A DNA stretch of 64,000 bases, taken from Parascedosporium putredinis (taxonomy: Eukaryota; Ascomycota; Sordariomycetes; Microascales; Microascaceae). The position numbers were made by a program, and so were the translations under genes. The DNA lies in contig CASHTG010000020.1 in assembly GCA_949357655.1 (NCBI GenBank), positions 1,426,001-1,490,000 of the forward strand. The letters are read 5' to 3'. The notes under the pieces are model-generated. The model saw only the letters and a program-made list of their open reading frames with translations, searched no databases and had not been told where the DNA came from. Below are positions 1-11,365 of this stretch, piece by piece; within the stretch, counting starts at the first letter, position 1; the number at the start of each line of letters is the position of its first letter.

Positions 1-2107
1 AAGTAGCTACTCTGACTTGAGCGACCTGGTCCGTGGTAAACTGCCAACCGAAGCTGTCTGGGACGAATATGCCTAGAAGGTCACACATCAGATCTATCCG
101 TGCTTCAGGGAATCTTCAGGGCATGTAGTTCTTACGTTGATATTTGCCTCTTCCACTCTGGGATTACTGGTGAAATCTTCGTGAGTTGACCTTCAATATG
201 GAGTAGAAATGGGGGACTCACTCGACTTTGGAGTGACTATCAATGTTGCGTGAGCGTCTTGAGGCGACTTGACGCTGCTTGCGTCGAGCGAAGCGCATAT
301 CAGAGCCAGAACTGTCAACGTCTTTCCAAGGCCCATATCCTTTCGCGTATCTAACTTAGTCCAAGAACTGAGATGCAGTGACAATGGCTCGCTTACATCC
401 GCAAGTATACCTCCGCTAACGGGAGGTGGACTGACTTCAACAGATCCCGTAATTTTATGGCGGTATCTATTACATTTGGTTAATTCGCGGAGGTAGTTAA
501 TACAGACCTACTTAGAGGCAAACATAGAAGGTACCTCGAAGTTCCGCTGGAATCAGGAATCCTGTTCCATAGGGATGGAAACCCGGTAGTTTCCAGTATC
601 CCGGACTCTTTTTCAACCATCAGAGAGAGGGCGGCGAGTTGATGACTGTAGCACCAACCTGGTCAGCAGACACGTTCTATTTCGCATGTAACCGAGGCTA
701 GGCACTAGTCCCAGCTTGAAACAGAGCGAATGAACTTCAACTGACGATTTCAAGGTGGATTTAAGCCTAGAGCTTGGATTTGTAGCCGTGGATTCACTCG
801 GGTTTCCAGCGGAGTCAAAAGTCTCATCAATCGGGCCATCTGCACTTCGTCGAACAGCCCATCCCGGTTCATATCTTCCTCCTTAGAATCTTTGAGATGT
901 GACAGAAGTATCGGCTTAGGCATAACACCTCCTGGTCGAACAAAGTAGTGGGGATTCCAATATTCAATACCCCAGCGACATTCAGAGGTGTAAGGATGCT
1001 GGAAGTGAAACCCTGCATCTGACAGGGCCTTGCTTACTCCTTGCATCTGGGACTTGCAACCATGTACTGTGATTCTTAGAGTGCAGGCGCTACCAGAACT
1101 CACCTGTTTTGTGGACTTTTGTTTCCCCTTCTTAACCTTGGATCTGTCGCCATCCCCGGGCGAGGCTGGTGCCACCAGATTGCCGGAGTATTCGATATTG
1201 AATCTATCCCGAAGCTTGGGAAATACTTGGTTGTTGAGAATGCCAGCATATGCCTTAGAGTCTTCGAAGACGATTTTCGTTTGACCACCCCAAGATATCA
1301 AAGCCACAGGTGCTGTCCTGACCCCGCTCTTACCCTCCCACCTGCTGTTGATTTCAACCGTTACCTTTTAGGGTGTTAGCAATATACGGCACTAGAAAGA
1401 GGGGAGGGTATCGAGTGACCTTACCACTCCAAAACAAACGTCAATCTCGGGGTCATTGCGATACCTGGCTCAGAGGAGTTGGTAGAAGCAATTTCAACAG
1501 ACGCTGGCACTACGGTTAGCTGTTAGGCTTCAACAAATGAGTAGTATTCCCTCTATAATCCTACCTTGTGAAATATTATCCCGGTCCAGGGTTCCGTCCA
1601 TAGAGGCCTCGTTGGGCGTCCAAGTTACCGGCTCGGTTATGGCGACTCCAACCGAAACCTCTCGGATCGCCGAGGATATAGTACACATCTCACCGCGTGG
1701 ATATGGTGAAGTACCCGTAGCCACGGCAGTTGGGTGCAGTTCCCTTCCTTCGAAATCATATGCCGTTACCAAGGCTTTTGAGGATCTTCCGGTATGTCGA
1801 GACCCCAAGAATATTGATCCACCACATCTACCATGGCCGAGTCCAGATTTTCTTGCTCATGGAAACAAAAACTGGACGCGCATGGCTCAATGCTGTTCAT
1901 ATCCGCGTACCAGTCCGTCCCCGGAGCCCCGATCGCGCCCTGCGCCCAATCCCATGACGACCTGGTGCTGGCTAGCGCTTGGCTGGCAACAAATTCGGTA
2001 CAGATCCGTTTCGCCGGGTTAGACCCTTGGCGATCATCTAGCGGCGCTTGGGGTCGTTTCTCTCGTTCTGGAAGCCTATTGTCGCGGGTAATCGATTGAT
2101 TATCCAT
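1..2107 (-). CDS. SNF2-family (RAD5/HLTF-like) DNA-dependent ATPase, N-terminal part, cut by left edge
   Basis: This is the N-terminal half of a SNF2 helicase-like ATPase, a nuclear remodelling or repair protein. Reading leftwards, exons at about 535-658, 397-466, 222-339, 136-166 and 1-72 join with GT-AG introns. They give a Q-motif-like HQLAALSLMVEKE, then GGILAD, the Walker A block DDMGLGKTLTVLALI, motif Ia ATLIVTPKSIIPEWKRQI and LRLAVYHGPGR, in the order of fungal SNF2 proteins. Upstream, about 750-1364 encodes the family's N-terminal region (ILNNQVFPKLRDRFNIEY, then FQHPYTSECRWGIEYWNPHY). A first exon at 1770-2107 starts with MDNQSITRDNR. Boundaries between 1425 and 1770 and the donor near 760-800 are uncertain. 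The DExx box and helicase C domain lie outside the window. No frame break is needed over the ATPase part, unlike most other genes here. Confidence 0.82.
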
Positions 2108-2252
2108 GACTCTTTGTGTGGGGGAAGTTGACGATGGGTGAGAAAAATTGAATGAACATGGCATTGAACGTAAAAAGGATCACAGCCTATATGTATGTAG
2201 TTTGCAGGCAGTATGTGCTCTTTTGCCTCAGCCACAACCTATCCTGCACGCC

Positions 2253-2775
2253 CTACTCGCCAGCCAGTGTGAGCTGTACAAAAGCCTCAAAACGAAGCGC
2301 ATGAGTGTTCTCCCCAAGCCACCGAAAGGCGTTTTCCCATTTACTTGGCCCCCGCCACTGCAAGTCAAGTGATCCGAGATGTGAGAGCCTTGTTTTCAAG
2401 CTAAGTACCACAGTAGGAGAGGTCGAAGTCGTGGCTGAGGGGTTGGTAGAGTAAGCGCCAGGACGAGTGTTGGTGCCCAATGGAAAAACAAGGCTTTGGC
2501 CGTTCCGGAAGATGAATGCATATACTGGGGTGTCCAAATGCCTCTCCAGTGGCTGAAAATTGAATGTTCGATGCAAGCCTCCATGTATGCTGTAAAAGCC
2601 TGATTTGCAATACGGCGACGCAAACGGACTTATCAAGGTTGTCGGATTTGGCAGCACGCAGTCGTTTTAAACTCATTCCTTGCATCTTTGGGGCACCATA
2701 ATATACCACTACCTTGTACCCAGGACCAACGGGACCATCACAGAGGAAAACCATAAAAACGGCCTCAAGAATCAA
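2253..2775 (-). CDS. Unrecognised open reading frames, possible small or degraded gene
   Basis: Two overlapping minus-strand frames look coding but match nothing I can name. One begins MVFLCDGPVGPGYKVVVYYG near 2754. The other, further 3', contains PVYAFIFRNGQSLVFPLG and ends with ENAFRWLGENTHALRFEAF at the stop at 2253. A frame change between them (near 2600-2650) would be needed to make one protein of about 170 residues. The first frame starts only two bases beyond the stop of the neighbouring UCH gene, so either the start lies further in or this is a relic. No signal peptide or membrane segment is evident. Confidence 0.25.
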
Positions 2776-2776
2776 T

Positions 2777-3627
2777 TCACTGCTCCTTTCTAGCTAGAGC
2801 AATACAGCTAAATCGCAGATCCTCCGCCCCTTCACTCTCATTCAGCTTGATAATACGCTTCAACCCCGCCTCCAGCGCCCGGGGACTCAGCACATCCTCA
2901 TCCTCGCCAAGCGCCCCCTATCCAGCGGACCCGCCCTCGACCCTTCCAACTCCCACAACCTCCCGTCCACCTTGACAAACGCGACAAAGTGCTGCCCCGC
3001 GTGTCCCTCCTCCGCGGGGCCCGCGACCGTATCCCCGCGCTGCTCGACGGATTTGTGGGCGGCCTCGAACCCGTCGTCGTCGTGGAGCATGGCGGCGCGC
3101 TCCGCCACGCGCAGCGGCACCGCGCGCGCGCAAGCTCGCAAGGTCGGAGCCCGGACGGATGAAGTCGGCGGCGGGGCCGTTGACGGCGCAGTGGAGGAGG
3201 CCGATGGACCCGCAGGCGTTGCCGATGGTCTGCCGGAACCAGACGACGGGTTCGGCGGGGCCGACGCCGGGGTAGTCGGGTGCGTCGGCGTCCTCGGCTT
3301 GGCGGTGGCGGTCCCAGGCGGGGGTGAGGGGAATGATGACCAAGAGGGCGAGGGCGGGGCGGGGATGTGCGCGAGGAGTGCGGGGTCGTCGAGGGAGTAG
3401 ACGTCGTAGAATTGTAGGTCGGGGAGAGGCCGAGTTTCGTTGCGAGCTGGGTCATGACCTCGGGATTATTCTCTATGCGTTTCCGGGATAATTAGCCCTC
3501 ATTTGATTTTTGCCGTAGCGCCCGAAACGAGGTAGGTTGGTGTGAAGGGGCGTCGGAGGAGTGGACTGCTACAAGTGTGGCGCTTACCCAGCATCACCCA
3601 CATCTTTTTCTTCTTATCCGCATCCAT
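2777..3627 (-). CDS. Ubiquitin carboxyl-terminal hydrolase, UCH family (peptidase C12)
   Basis: Deubiquitinating cysteine protease that trims ubiquitin C-terminal adducts. Exon 1 (3588-3627) encodes MDADKKKKMWVML and ends at GTAAGC. Exon 2 starts at 3472 and completes the family opening WVMLENNPEVMTQLATKLG. Next come LQFYDVYSLDDPALLAHIP, RPALALLVIIPLTPAWD, the oxyanion Gln and catalytic Cys in FRQTIGNACGSIGLLH, the catalytic His in GQHFVAFVKVDG, LWELEGSR at the usual Asp position, and the C-terminal LRFSCIALARKEQ. The protein would be about 240 residues, normal for UCH-L3/Yuh1 types. Four one-base frame changes are needed, near 3410, 3380, 3125 and 2923, mostly in C or G runs, and are probably sequencing errors. 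The residue expected to be Asp (ELDG) is Glu here. Confidence 0.85.
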
Positions 3628-4146
3628 GGTCGCGTCGGTTGACTATTTCTCGTTGTTTGATGAAGAAGAAATGGCGGACGGGGTAAAGGTTGTGCCAGAC
3701 GAGAATGATACCGGGGTTGTTTGCTACTTGCACGACCCATCGCCGCGTGTGCAGGCAACTGCCTAGTCTAGGCTACGGATTTTAGGGCCTCAAATCGGAC
3801 ATATCACAGTTGGCTGGCAACTGGGAGAGGGTACATAATTGATTGGCGTTCCTAACGCGACTGCCACTCACCCACGAGTTGGAGTAGAATGGATCTATCC
3901 GAGGACAATTCGAATCTACGAATAGGTCTTGCCTGCCAATGGCTACAGGACTAGGCATCTTTCTCTTTAGAAACTATGAAATCAAGGCGCTTCTCAGATT
4001 GTCGTAGCAGAACCTCACGGAGAGGCTGACTTACTGCCAGGCAGGTGGCAAAAGCCTAATGAATCGCGTTTGTACTTGTCGAGGACTGGTACGGTATTCA
4101 CCCTCGGTCTCGATATCCCATCTAAGCTCGTTGAGCTATGTGTACG
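3628..4146. other. Intergenic stretch, no gene seen
   Basis: This lies between the 5' end of the UCH gene and the 3' end of the F-box gene. No reading frame with family features, RNA gene or repeat was recognised. It probably holds the UCH promoter and the F-box terminator. Confidence 0.5.
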
Positions 4147-5940
4147 CTACGAGTCAATTTGACGACTCTCTTGCTCCTCCGGCTCCCTAAAGTCAAAGGC
4201 AACGTAGTCCCCCTCTCGCTCGACCCACCAAACGGTAAAGTCCTCATCGCAGGCAAGACCTATCTCGATTTCCCGGTCCCAACTGTCGTCCCAGACCTTG
4301 TTACTAAAGTTGAGGGGATACAAGTCATCGCGCTTCTCTAGCGCCCTTCGCGTTCTCTCCCAGCCACCGGCCTCAACATCGACGTCGCGGGTGGTGATGA
4401 CGGGCCTCGAATCCACCGCCTCGTAATTATCGTAGTAGACCCGGAGAAACTGCTGGTTCCTGAACACGGACGCTCGGGGGCTCCACTCGCCCTGCTCGTC
4501 CCCCACCATATCATCGCCGTCGTTAATAAAGACCCTCCGAACCCCCATTTCTTGGTCGTGGTACTGAACGTGATTGAGACCTGGTGGTGGAACCCCATTC
4601 CCACTCGCCAGGCTTTTCTGGAAGAGTACTCTCATGAGCCCTGAAGACGAATCGAAAAATCTCGTACACACCCTCGTCGCTGCTGTAGATCCCGGGCCAG
4701 ATATCATTATCCCACCACTGCGTCGACTCTCCTCTTATCCTCGCTTTAGCTTGTGCCAGCTCCGACTCGAAAAACTCGTTGTCCCGGCCAAGGACGGATT
4801 CCATCACCGAGCGCATGGTATCTAAGACGGGGAACTGGAACGTCGCGATGTGCGTTGTGCCGCTAAACTCACGGACCAGCAAGACGTCGTTGCCAAACTC
4901 AGAAATTGAGCCGCCAAACGCAATGAACACGCCGTCTGGATCGTGCGGGTGGGGAAGGAAGTTGGGGAGGTATTGCTTTAGAGGCGGTGGGTCGAACTTA
5001 GGTATCTTGAGGAACGAGGGTTTTGGAGGTGGTTCACGACCGGTGCACATGAAGGTGCGCAGGCTTGGGGGCAAATCTCCTAGCAGGTCAATAACGTGGG
5101 TGACGGACAAGTTAACCCCGTCATGTGAAAACACGTGGATTTTCGATAGGTTGGAGGCTACAAAGACTCTGTCACCCCAGGTACGGACACTTTGGGCCTG
5201 TTGTAGAGATGACGCCTTTGAGTCTGGGAGCCTATACTTGACCTCAACGTCGGTTACGAGGTGATAGAAAGCTCTACATGCATGCGTGAGTAGAGTATCC
5301 GACCGTGAGCAGGAAGAATGAAACGAGAAGTCGACTTACATTTCCTCTGTTGTAACTGACCTAAATTGCGTCGCCACAACCAGTAACGATTTACCTATAG
5401 CGTACATGCGCGGGCCATGGAAGAATACCCAGTCTTCCTTTAGTAGAATCTTTCGCCTCCGGGTGTACAAGTTATCGACGAAGACATGAGAACGACCATC
5501 ATGCCAGAGGACATGCCCCCGCCATAGGCCACGACGCCGGGGCGATCTCCAAGCTGATCACGGGACCAAGGCTGCTCACGGTACGCCGAGAGATCGAATT
5601 CGAAGGGACAGGGTTTCTGCGCCTCCCAATCCTGCCACGAGACGTCGATCACGGCGGTGTGCTTTCCGTGTCGCCGGCGGAAAAACGTGCGGCACGCCCG
5701 CCGGAAGGAGGATAACGTGTGCGGGTGCGGCAGCGTGGGGAAGAATCGGCGGCAGAGGGCCGCGGTGGTGGACGGTTGCGTCCACGCGGCGTGCCAGCCG
5801 CGAGAGACTTGGGCGCAGGCGAGGAAGTCTTCGAGGACGAGGTGGGAGGCGATTTCGGGCAGGAGTGAGGCGGGAAGGCGCCCGAACCCGACGGGTGCCG
5901 GATCCTGCCCGCGGTCGGGATTGGTGGGGGTGCTGCCCAT
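4147..5940 (-). CDS. F-box domain protein
   Basis: Probable substrate adaptor of an SCF ubiquitin ligase. The F-box lies at about residues 20-65: LPASLLPEIASHLVLEDFLA, then CAQVSRGWHAAW. Exon 1 (5340-5940) ends at a GTAAGT donor, and exon 2 (4147-5273) continues EIAFYHLVTDVEVKYRLPD. After the F-box the protein is a fungal-type long tail of about 500 residues with beta-rich segments such as LWHDGRSHVFVDNLYTRR and VFIAFGGSISEFGNDVLLV, and no recognised second domain. Two one-base frame changes are needed, near 5516 in a run of five C/G (after VAYGGG) and near 4594 beside an AACCCC run. Total is about 575 residues. The substrate cannot be inferred. The neighbouring UCH gene is also a ubiquitin-pathway gene, but the two share no promoter. 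Confidence 0.75.
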
Positions 5941-6187
5941 ATTTGGTGGACCTCGAGTGGGTGACAGCGCACTACACGTGCGGGAAGGGTTTGAGGAATC
6001 CAGGCTACGTCAAGCTATGATGGTCAAGAGGGAGGGAAAGCTACACTCGAGACAAACCTTGGAGACTAAGCTGCCGTCACCGACGCCTTTTGGAGAAGCA
6101 GTGTTTGGCATCGAAAGTAGACTCAACGAAAAATGTTGGTTGAGGGTGTTGGTGCACCTCTCGGAGAACCAACTGCGCAGAAGCTGA

Positions 6188-6657
6188 TTACATAACGCCG
6201 TCAAACACATCCTCGTCGCTGGCAGCTGGAGGTTCAGGGATCACGATATCGCCAATCAAGCTCATTCGCCAAAGTCGGCGCATTACTTGTGCCCAAGTTG
6301 AAAATGCCTCTTCGTTTCCTCTGGGGTGCTCCGACAAATATACGGCGAGGAGAAAGACCCCCGTACTCTCGAGAAAAATGGGTTGTTTTTAAATGAGAAC
6401 GCAAACGAACTTGACCCGCTCACGAACATCATCTTCGTCGACAGCGAGCCTGGTCCAAAGAAATGAGAGCTATTAATCAAGAAGGAAGCTAAGAAAGCCA
6501 CGCAAGACTAAGGAGACGCTCGACCCACTCGCTTAAATCCTTCTTCGGCGAACCTGAAGCACCGATACACCAAAGTCGAGAATGTCGGTGAATTAAGGTT
6601 AACAGTACCTTGACGCCGTTCGCATTTCTCGTCGGTGGCGGCAGGTAGGATTTTGGA
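6188..6657 (-). CDS. Unrecognised small multi-exon gene (3' part)
   Basis: Short minus-strand blocks join through good splice signals and read as protein. They are 6609-6657 (ending CERRQ, donor GTACTG), about 6500-6553 (SPKKDLSEWVERLL), an exon starting at 6449 (LAVDEDDVRERV), and 6188-6367 (VFLLAVYLSEHPRGNEEAF, then MRRLWRMSLIGDIVIPEPP and an acidic tail ending DEDVFDGVM at the TAA). The acidic hydrophobic C-terminus looks genuine. The 5' start was not found; it may lie in 6660-6900. I do not recognise the family. Confidence 0.35.
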
Positions 6658-6759
6658 CTGCAAGGGAGGAGAGCAGCACGAGAACAGGAAAGGATGGCCG
6701 TGCCCAAAGCCATGGCTCTGGGCTGGCCGACCAGAATAGACTGGTCTACATGTATACAT

Positions 6760-8468
6760 GGATGCGGTGTTGATCGTACATAGATCCATGGATGTATATT
6801 GCTGGACCTTGCCTCCCCTCTTGCGCTGATTTCTCCCTCTTTTCTGCTCCCCTCTCAAACTTGAAGACTCAGAACGGGCGTCTCCTCCCCTCGGAGAATG
6901 TAACCTCATTCAGCCCCCAAGTGGGTTGCTTGACCCGAGCCGAATAGAGTGTCTGGAGCGAAAAACGGCAGCTCTTTGTCGACGTAAATGGAAGATGACA
7001 AGAAGCAAACTCTAAATCAAAATAAGCCGCCAAAGTTACGAAGTTATTTCGTACCAGAGAAACCGCCGTTTTTCCAAGCCATAAAGAGCCCGAGAAACCA
7101 AATTTGGGGAACGCGCAAGTAACAAGTAACCACAGATGTGGCGGCGTGCTCGAAATGACCGGGCTGGCAATCCTCTCCCAGTTTGCCCTCCAATCCCCGC
7201 TAGCTTCCCCCTTTCCCCATGTTTCATTTTCTCTCGCCGGGGTCTAGGACTTTATTACGCGACCCCTCTCACTTGCAGCAATCCCAAGATCGAATGAGGC
7301 CATCCCCTCCCCCTTTGCGCAACTCTTGTTGATTGCTGGCCCGCCCCCTTCCCAAGAAACGCAACTGGACTGGCTCTTGGCTGGCTCGATGCACACGAAC
7401 GACACCACCACCAGGTCGTCGGAAACCCTGGACGTCGCTTCAACGCCCCGCCTTTCCTCAATCGGGAGCTTCTTCCCAACCTGGCTTAGAATCGAATATG
7501 TGTTGTGTCCTATAGGATAGGGCTTAGCACGCGACGGGGAAGGGAGACGAGGAGAGCTGATCCCTTTCCCCTTCTTAACCCAGTCCCCTCACCAGACCCT
7601 TCTTTCCCTCTCCAAAAACCCTCCTTATCTCGACCTCCCCTCGAACTTCTCCACTCCTCTTAATTTTCTAGGAAAAATAAAACAACGAAAATCCCCAGGA
7701 CTAGTGAATTCGCTTTGCTTCAAGTTCCTTTCCTCACCGGCCCCTCTCGCTGTCAATCCCAGCCCTACGCTAACCCGGCTTTTCGGAGCGTCACGTCACG
7801 CCAACGACAAAAAGCTTGGGAATCCCGGGGAAAAAAAAAGTTGAGTTGGACCCGGTGCTCTGGAACAAACCACCCACACCCACAGGCACATCCCGCCAAC
7901 CGTGCAAACAAAACCCGCCACACAATCTCACCATTTCCCCGCCCCCTCCGCCCTTGGCCTTGGCTTTCCCGACAACTCAGGATATACTGCGTCATCCTCG
8001 GTTTTCCCACCTGCCAGAGCGCGCGCCCGCCCGCCGAGGAATGAGCCGCCCAAAGACGCCCGACAGAGAACATGAAGAGTTGGCGACGGGATCTCCCGGC
8101 GCAACCTCCCCATCTGGGAAAATGAATTGAGGACAGGGCCTATTGAGGTGGTAGGGACTCCCCGCTTATAATGCGATTTCTTTTTGCTTTGCTTCCCTGT
8201 TTTATTTTTCTTTGTCGCTCTCGGGGTTGAGACAAGGGGGAATTGGGGCGAATTTCGACCTCGCTGTTTCTTAGTTGTGATTCTTATCCTGCCGTTCCTG
8301 TCATCTAGGACGGAGTCTCCAGTGATGATACATCCAAGGATGCGCCATGGTAAGTTAAGGAAAGGGGTAAGCTTGCGGGCTTCGATCAGGTCGATCGCCT
8401 TGGCGACAAACTATTGAACTCTTGCTAATCACAGAATTATCACACGTAATAGGGCCGTGACCGATACC
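6760..8468. other. Gene-poor stretch, possible leader of the methyltransferase gene
   Basis: No supported protein was found. About 7250-8120 is pyrimidine-rich with C-rich blocks, as in fungal promoters and 5' leaders. Near 8311-8351 there is an exon-like piece, with an acceptor at TCATCTAG and a donor at GTAAGTTAAG. It could be spliced to 8450 and add a short N-terminal extension to the methyltransferase that follows. Confidence 0.4.
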
Positions 8469-9895
8469 ATGTCACTTCGGTCATCTATTCTCAACTATAA
8501 ATGGGAGTATGGACGGCGATATCATGCTTTTCAATCGGGCACCTATTGGTTCGTAACTTCATACTCACAAGCGTGCGCCAACCCCGTCAGTGCTCGCGCA
8601 TAGTCTAACAGCGAGGTGTAGGGCCCCTAATGACGAGAGGCAACAGGAAGCGGAGGATCTGGTGTGAGTTCCATTCTCTTGTCATCCATCTTTTGCAAAT
8701 ACATGAAAAGAGCCCCATTGTTCTTACTTCTGCGTGTATTCTCTGACGATTTTGCAAGGCATGAGATGTATCGTCTTGTCCTCGGCGGTAGACTTACCTC
8801 GGTACCATTGGACAATGTCGAGGTAGGTCTCGCTTAGTACTGAACCTTTCATGCCCTTTCCTCGTGACCTAATCTTGGTTGGTTGGTACAGAATGTCCTC
8901 GATGTAGGCTGTGGAAATGGGGTTTGGGCTATGTGAGTACCTACCGCTGCTTCATCTATCGCTTCCCCTTTACCCTTCCCACAAGTGAGGGGCTGTTCTG
9001 GCAACTGACTCCGCGACACCAGTGAGTTTGCCGAGGAGAACCCCTCCACTCAAGTGATGGGGGTAGACCTGTCACCAATCCAGCCATCCTTAGTTCCACC
9101 CAACTGCAAGTTTGAAATTGACAATGTCAATGACGACTGGATCTACTCCGAGCCGTTCGATCTGATACATGTCCGGGCTATGACTGGGTGCGTACCAGAT
9201 TGGGTAGAGTTTTATAGAAAGGCACTTAGGTGTGTTGCCTCCCCTTCTCCGAGATCAAAATAAGCTCCCCCACTCTGGCATCTAACATTTTCCATCTCTC
9301 TCTAGCCATCTTAAGCCGGGCGCATGGATAGAGCAGATTGAGCTGTCCAGTTTCGCTCAATCCGACGACAATTCCCTACCCGAAGACTCGGCCCAAAAAC
9401 GGTGGGGAGGTTGTTTCGAGACATCGGCGAACGCATCGGTCAGCCATTCGATATAGCCGAGACAGCGGCCAGCCTAGCCCAGGAAGCCGGATTTACGAAT
9501 ATCCAAGAACGCCGGCTCAAGATACCCATTGGATCGTGGCCCAAGGATGCCACATTGAAGCACTGGGGTGCCTGGAATAGGCAGTTCCTGCTGCAGGGGC
9601 TTGAGGGGTTTTCTCTCAAGGGTTTGACTGATACCCTCGAGGTAAGTCTTCAAAAAGAGGCGCCTCCTTATACGTCTCGTCCTATGCCATACGGTATGCG
9701 CTAACCAGGCACGGGCGACTGTGATAGTGGAAATATGAAGATGCCCAGTTATATCTCGCGGGCCTTCGCAAAGAGCTAATGGACGTCAAGCTCCACTCTT
9801 ATATCGAGCTGTAAGTTTTGAAAGCTTTTCATCGACTGTCCAACCAACTAACAGACGTATCCAGGCTTGTCCTAACCGCGCAAAAACCAATCTGA
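8469..9895 (+). CDS. LaeA-like SAM-dependent methyltransferase (TAM family)
   Basis: Class I methyltransferase of the fungal LaeA-like family, often tied to secondary metabolism and development; the substrate is unknown. Eight exons can be read: 8469-8548, 8622-8663, 8759-8822, 8892-8932, 9023-9229, 9306-9641, 9728-9810 and 9865-9895. They give SSILNYKWEYGRRYHAFQSG, WAPNDERQQEAEDL, HEMYRLVLGGR, the SAM-binding motif I VLDVGCGNGVWAI, GVDLSPIQPSLVPPNCKFEI, FDLIHVRAMTGCVPDW, HLKPGAWIEQIELS, and the end VLTAQKPI. One base is missing near 9405 (TGGGGAGG) between QKRWGG and LFRDIGERIG. An upstream exon may add residues before MSLRSS. Length is about 295 residues, typical of the family. No biosynthetic core gene lies nearby. 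Confidence 0.85.
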
Positions 9896-11365
9896 TACGG
9901 GGGATAGGCCGGAAGCGAAGGCGTTCGGATCCCATTGCTTAGGGCTGTCATATAGTCTATCCAATAATCTCATTCCAGATACCTGCTTTGCTGAAATCAG
10001 CATGATCCATCCACACCGACCAACCGCGGTATACATCAATGCAGCCTTTCGTGCGCAATACCTTCAAGTTACTAAATCATAAATGAGGCAAAGACTTGAT
10101 CGTGAGAGGAAAACCCAAACGTACAGCGCCCATCTCGCCACGTCATGTGCTATGAGGCGGACAAGCAACAGTGTCGGGGCTGTGGTCCGAATAAGCATAC
10201 AGCTAGTCTGTGTAACGGGACTAGTGCAAAGACGCCTCTTTATTTCCGTTTTCCACTCTCTTTTACGAGGCCACATGATTCAGTAGAAGAGACAACGCAT
10301 CTATGGATCTTTACTTTACAAAAGTCCTCGGCTGACATGTATTTCATGAGAATTCGGTGTTATTCTAAAAGTATATGCCTCTCTTTTTCTTCGTCCCATT
10401 CCTATCCCCCAAGTACTTTCGTATGCTTAGGTTGAGTTGATATCCCCATGACATGGGGCATGGACACTCATACGGTGAAGAGTTGATGGATTCACGCTCG
10501 AGGCCGAAGTGTACAGGGGTGTGGTTGATCTTCGCTGAAAAGGGACCAGTCGGCCATTGGCATCGTCCTCTTCGCAAAATTTCCCTATCATAGAGGATCA
10601 ATGTAACCTATGCTAGCCGACCTCCTCTCCTCTAACTGATCTAACATTCGCTCTGTCATCGCTATAAATGCCGGCTTGAATCCTCAGAATTGGTTCAGGG
10701 GCGCAGAAAGGATGAAAAAGCAAAGAAATCGGCCCAATACCCTACATCAGGAATACACTATGCACAGGCTATTCAACCATCTTTCAATCTGTACCCGAGC
10801 TCCAGCGCATAAAAGCTCCAGATACATCGAGGAACAGCCCCTATAACATACCCAGCATCACGAATCCTTCAGATCAGTCTCGAGACGTCATCCTTCGGGC
10901 ATAGGGCTTGAACGATAAATTCATCTCGGTCATAACCATCAGTGTCTGGCGACAAAGAGCCGCAATATGGGCCGCAGCGTTGTGGTGCAGGCCATCCCTG
11001 CAGCTTATCTAGTAGCTAGAGGTATGTCCCAGGCTTCAGCCAGTACGATATGACACCTGCATGGCACGCGAGGATCGTAGCAGTCCTGGTGACGTTGCCG
11101 TTTGCCGAGGCGGCAACTAATTCTCCAAGCTCGTATTTCGACATTTCCACGGGCGAGGATGACTACTACACATCCTCTCCAGCCATGAGTGGAAGCCGGA
11201 ACGGTGCCGGATATCTTTCGGCTTATAAGCGGGCGGGCGCACTTTGGCGAAGCCTACAGAAGCTTTGTTGACCTATTCGGCTAAAGTTTTCGTAAATTCA
11301 ATCAGGATTTCGAAACTGAGCCCTTCCGGCTAGATTGTTGACCGGCGGGAGTTTTCCATATGGAT
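9896..11365. other. Intergenic stretch, weak coding hints only
   Basis: Nothing is firmly supported. At 11050-11271 a plus-strand frame of 73 residues starts with a signal-like segment (IVAVLVTLPFAEA). On the opposite strand a short frame reads MSKYELGELVAASANGNV. Neither has a second exon or a family match that I can see, so neither is annotated. Confidence 0.35.

Noticed and set aside
1030..1379. Plus-strand frames of 84-86 residues
   Set aside because: They are antisense shadows of the SNF2 exon at about 750-1364, which has family motifs and proper introns on the minus strand.
2898..3400. Long GC-rich frames on both strands rich in Arg/Pro or Ala/Gly
   Set aside because: They are shadows of the UCH gene. 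The true reading changes frame by one base at C/G runs and follows the family sequence.
3542..3766. Plus-strand frame of 74 residues
   Set aside because: It overlaps the first UCH exon and intron on the other strand and has no recognisable content.
11050..11271. Possible small secreted protein
   Set aside because: The hydrophobic start is suggestive, but there is no clear cleavage site, no second exon and no cysteine pattern. It may be chance.
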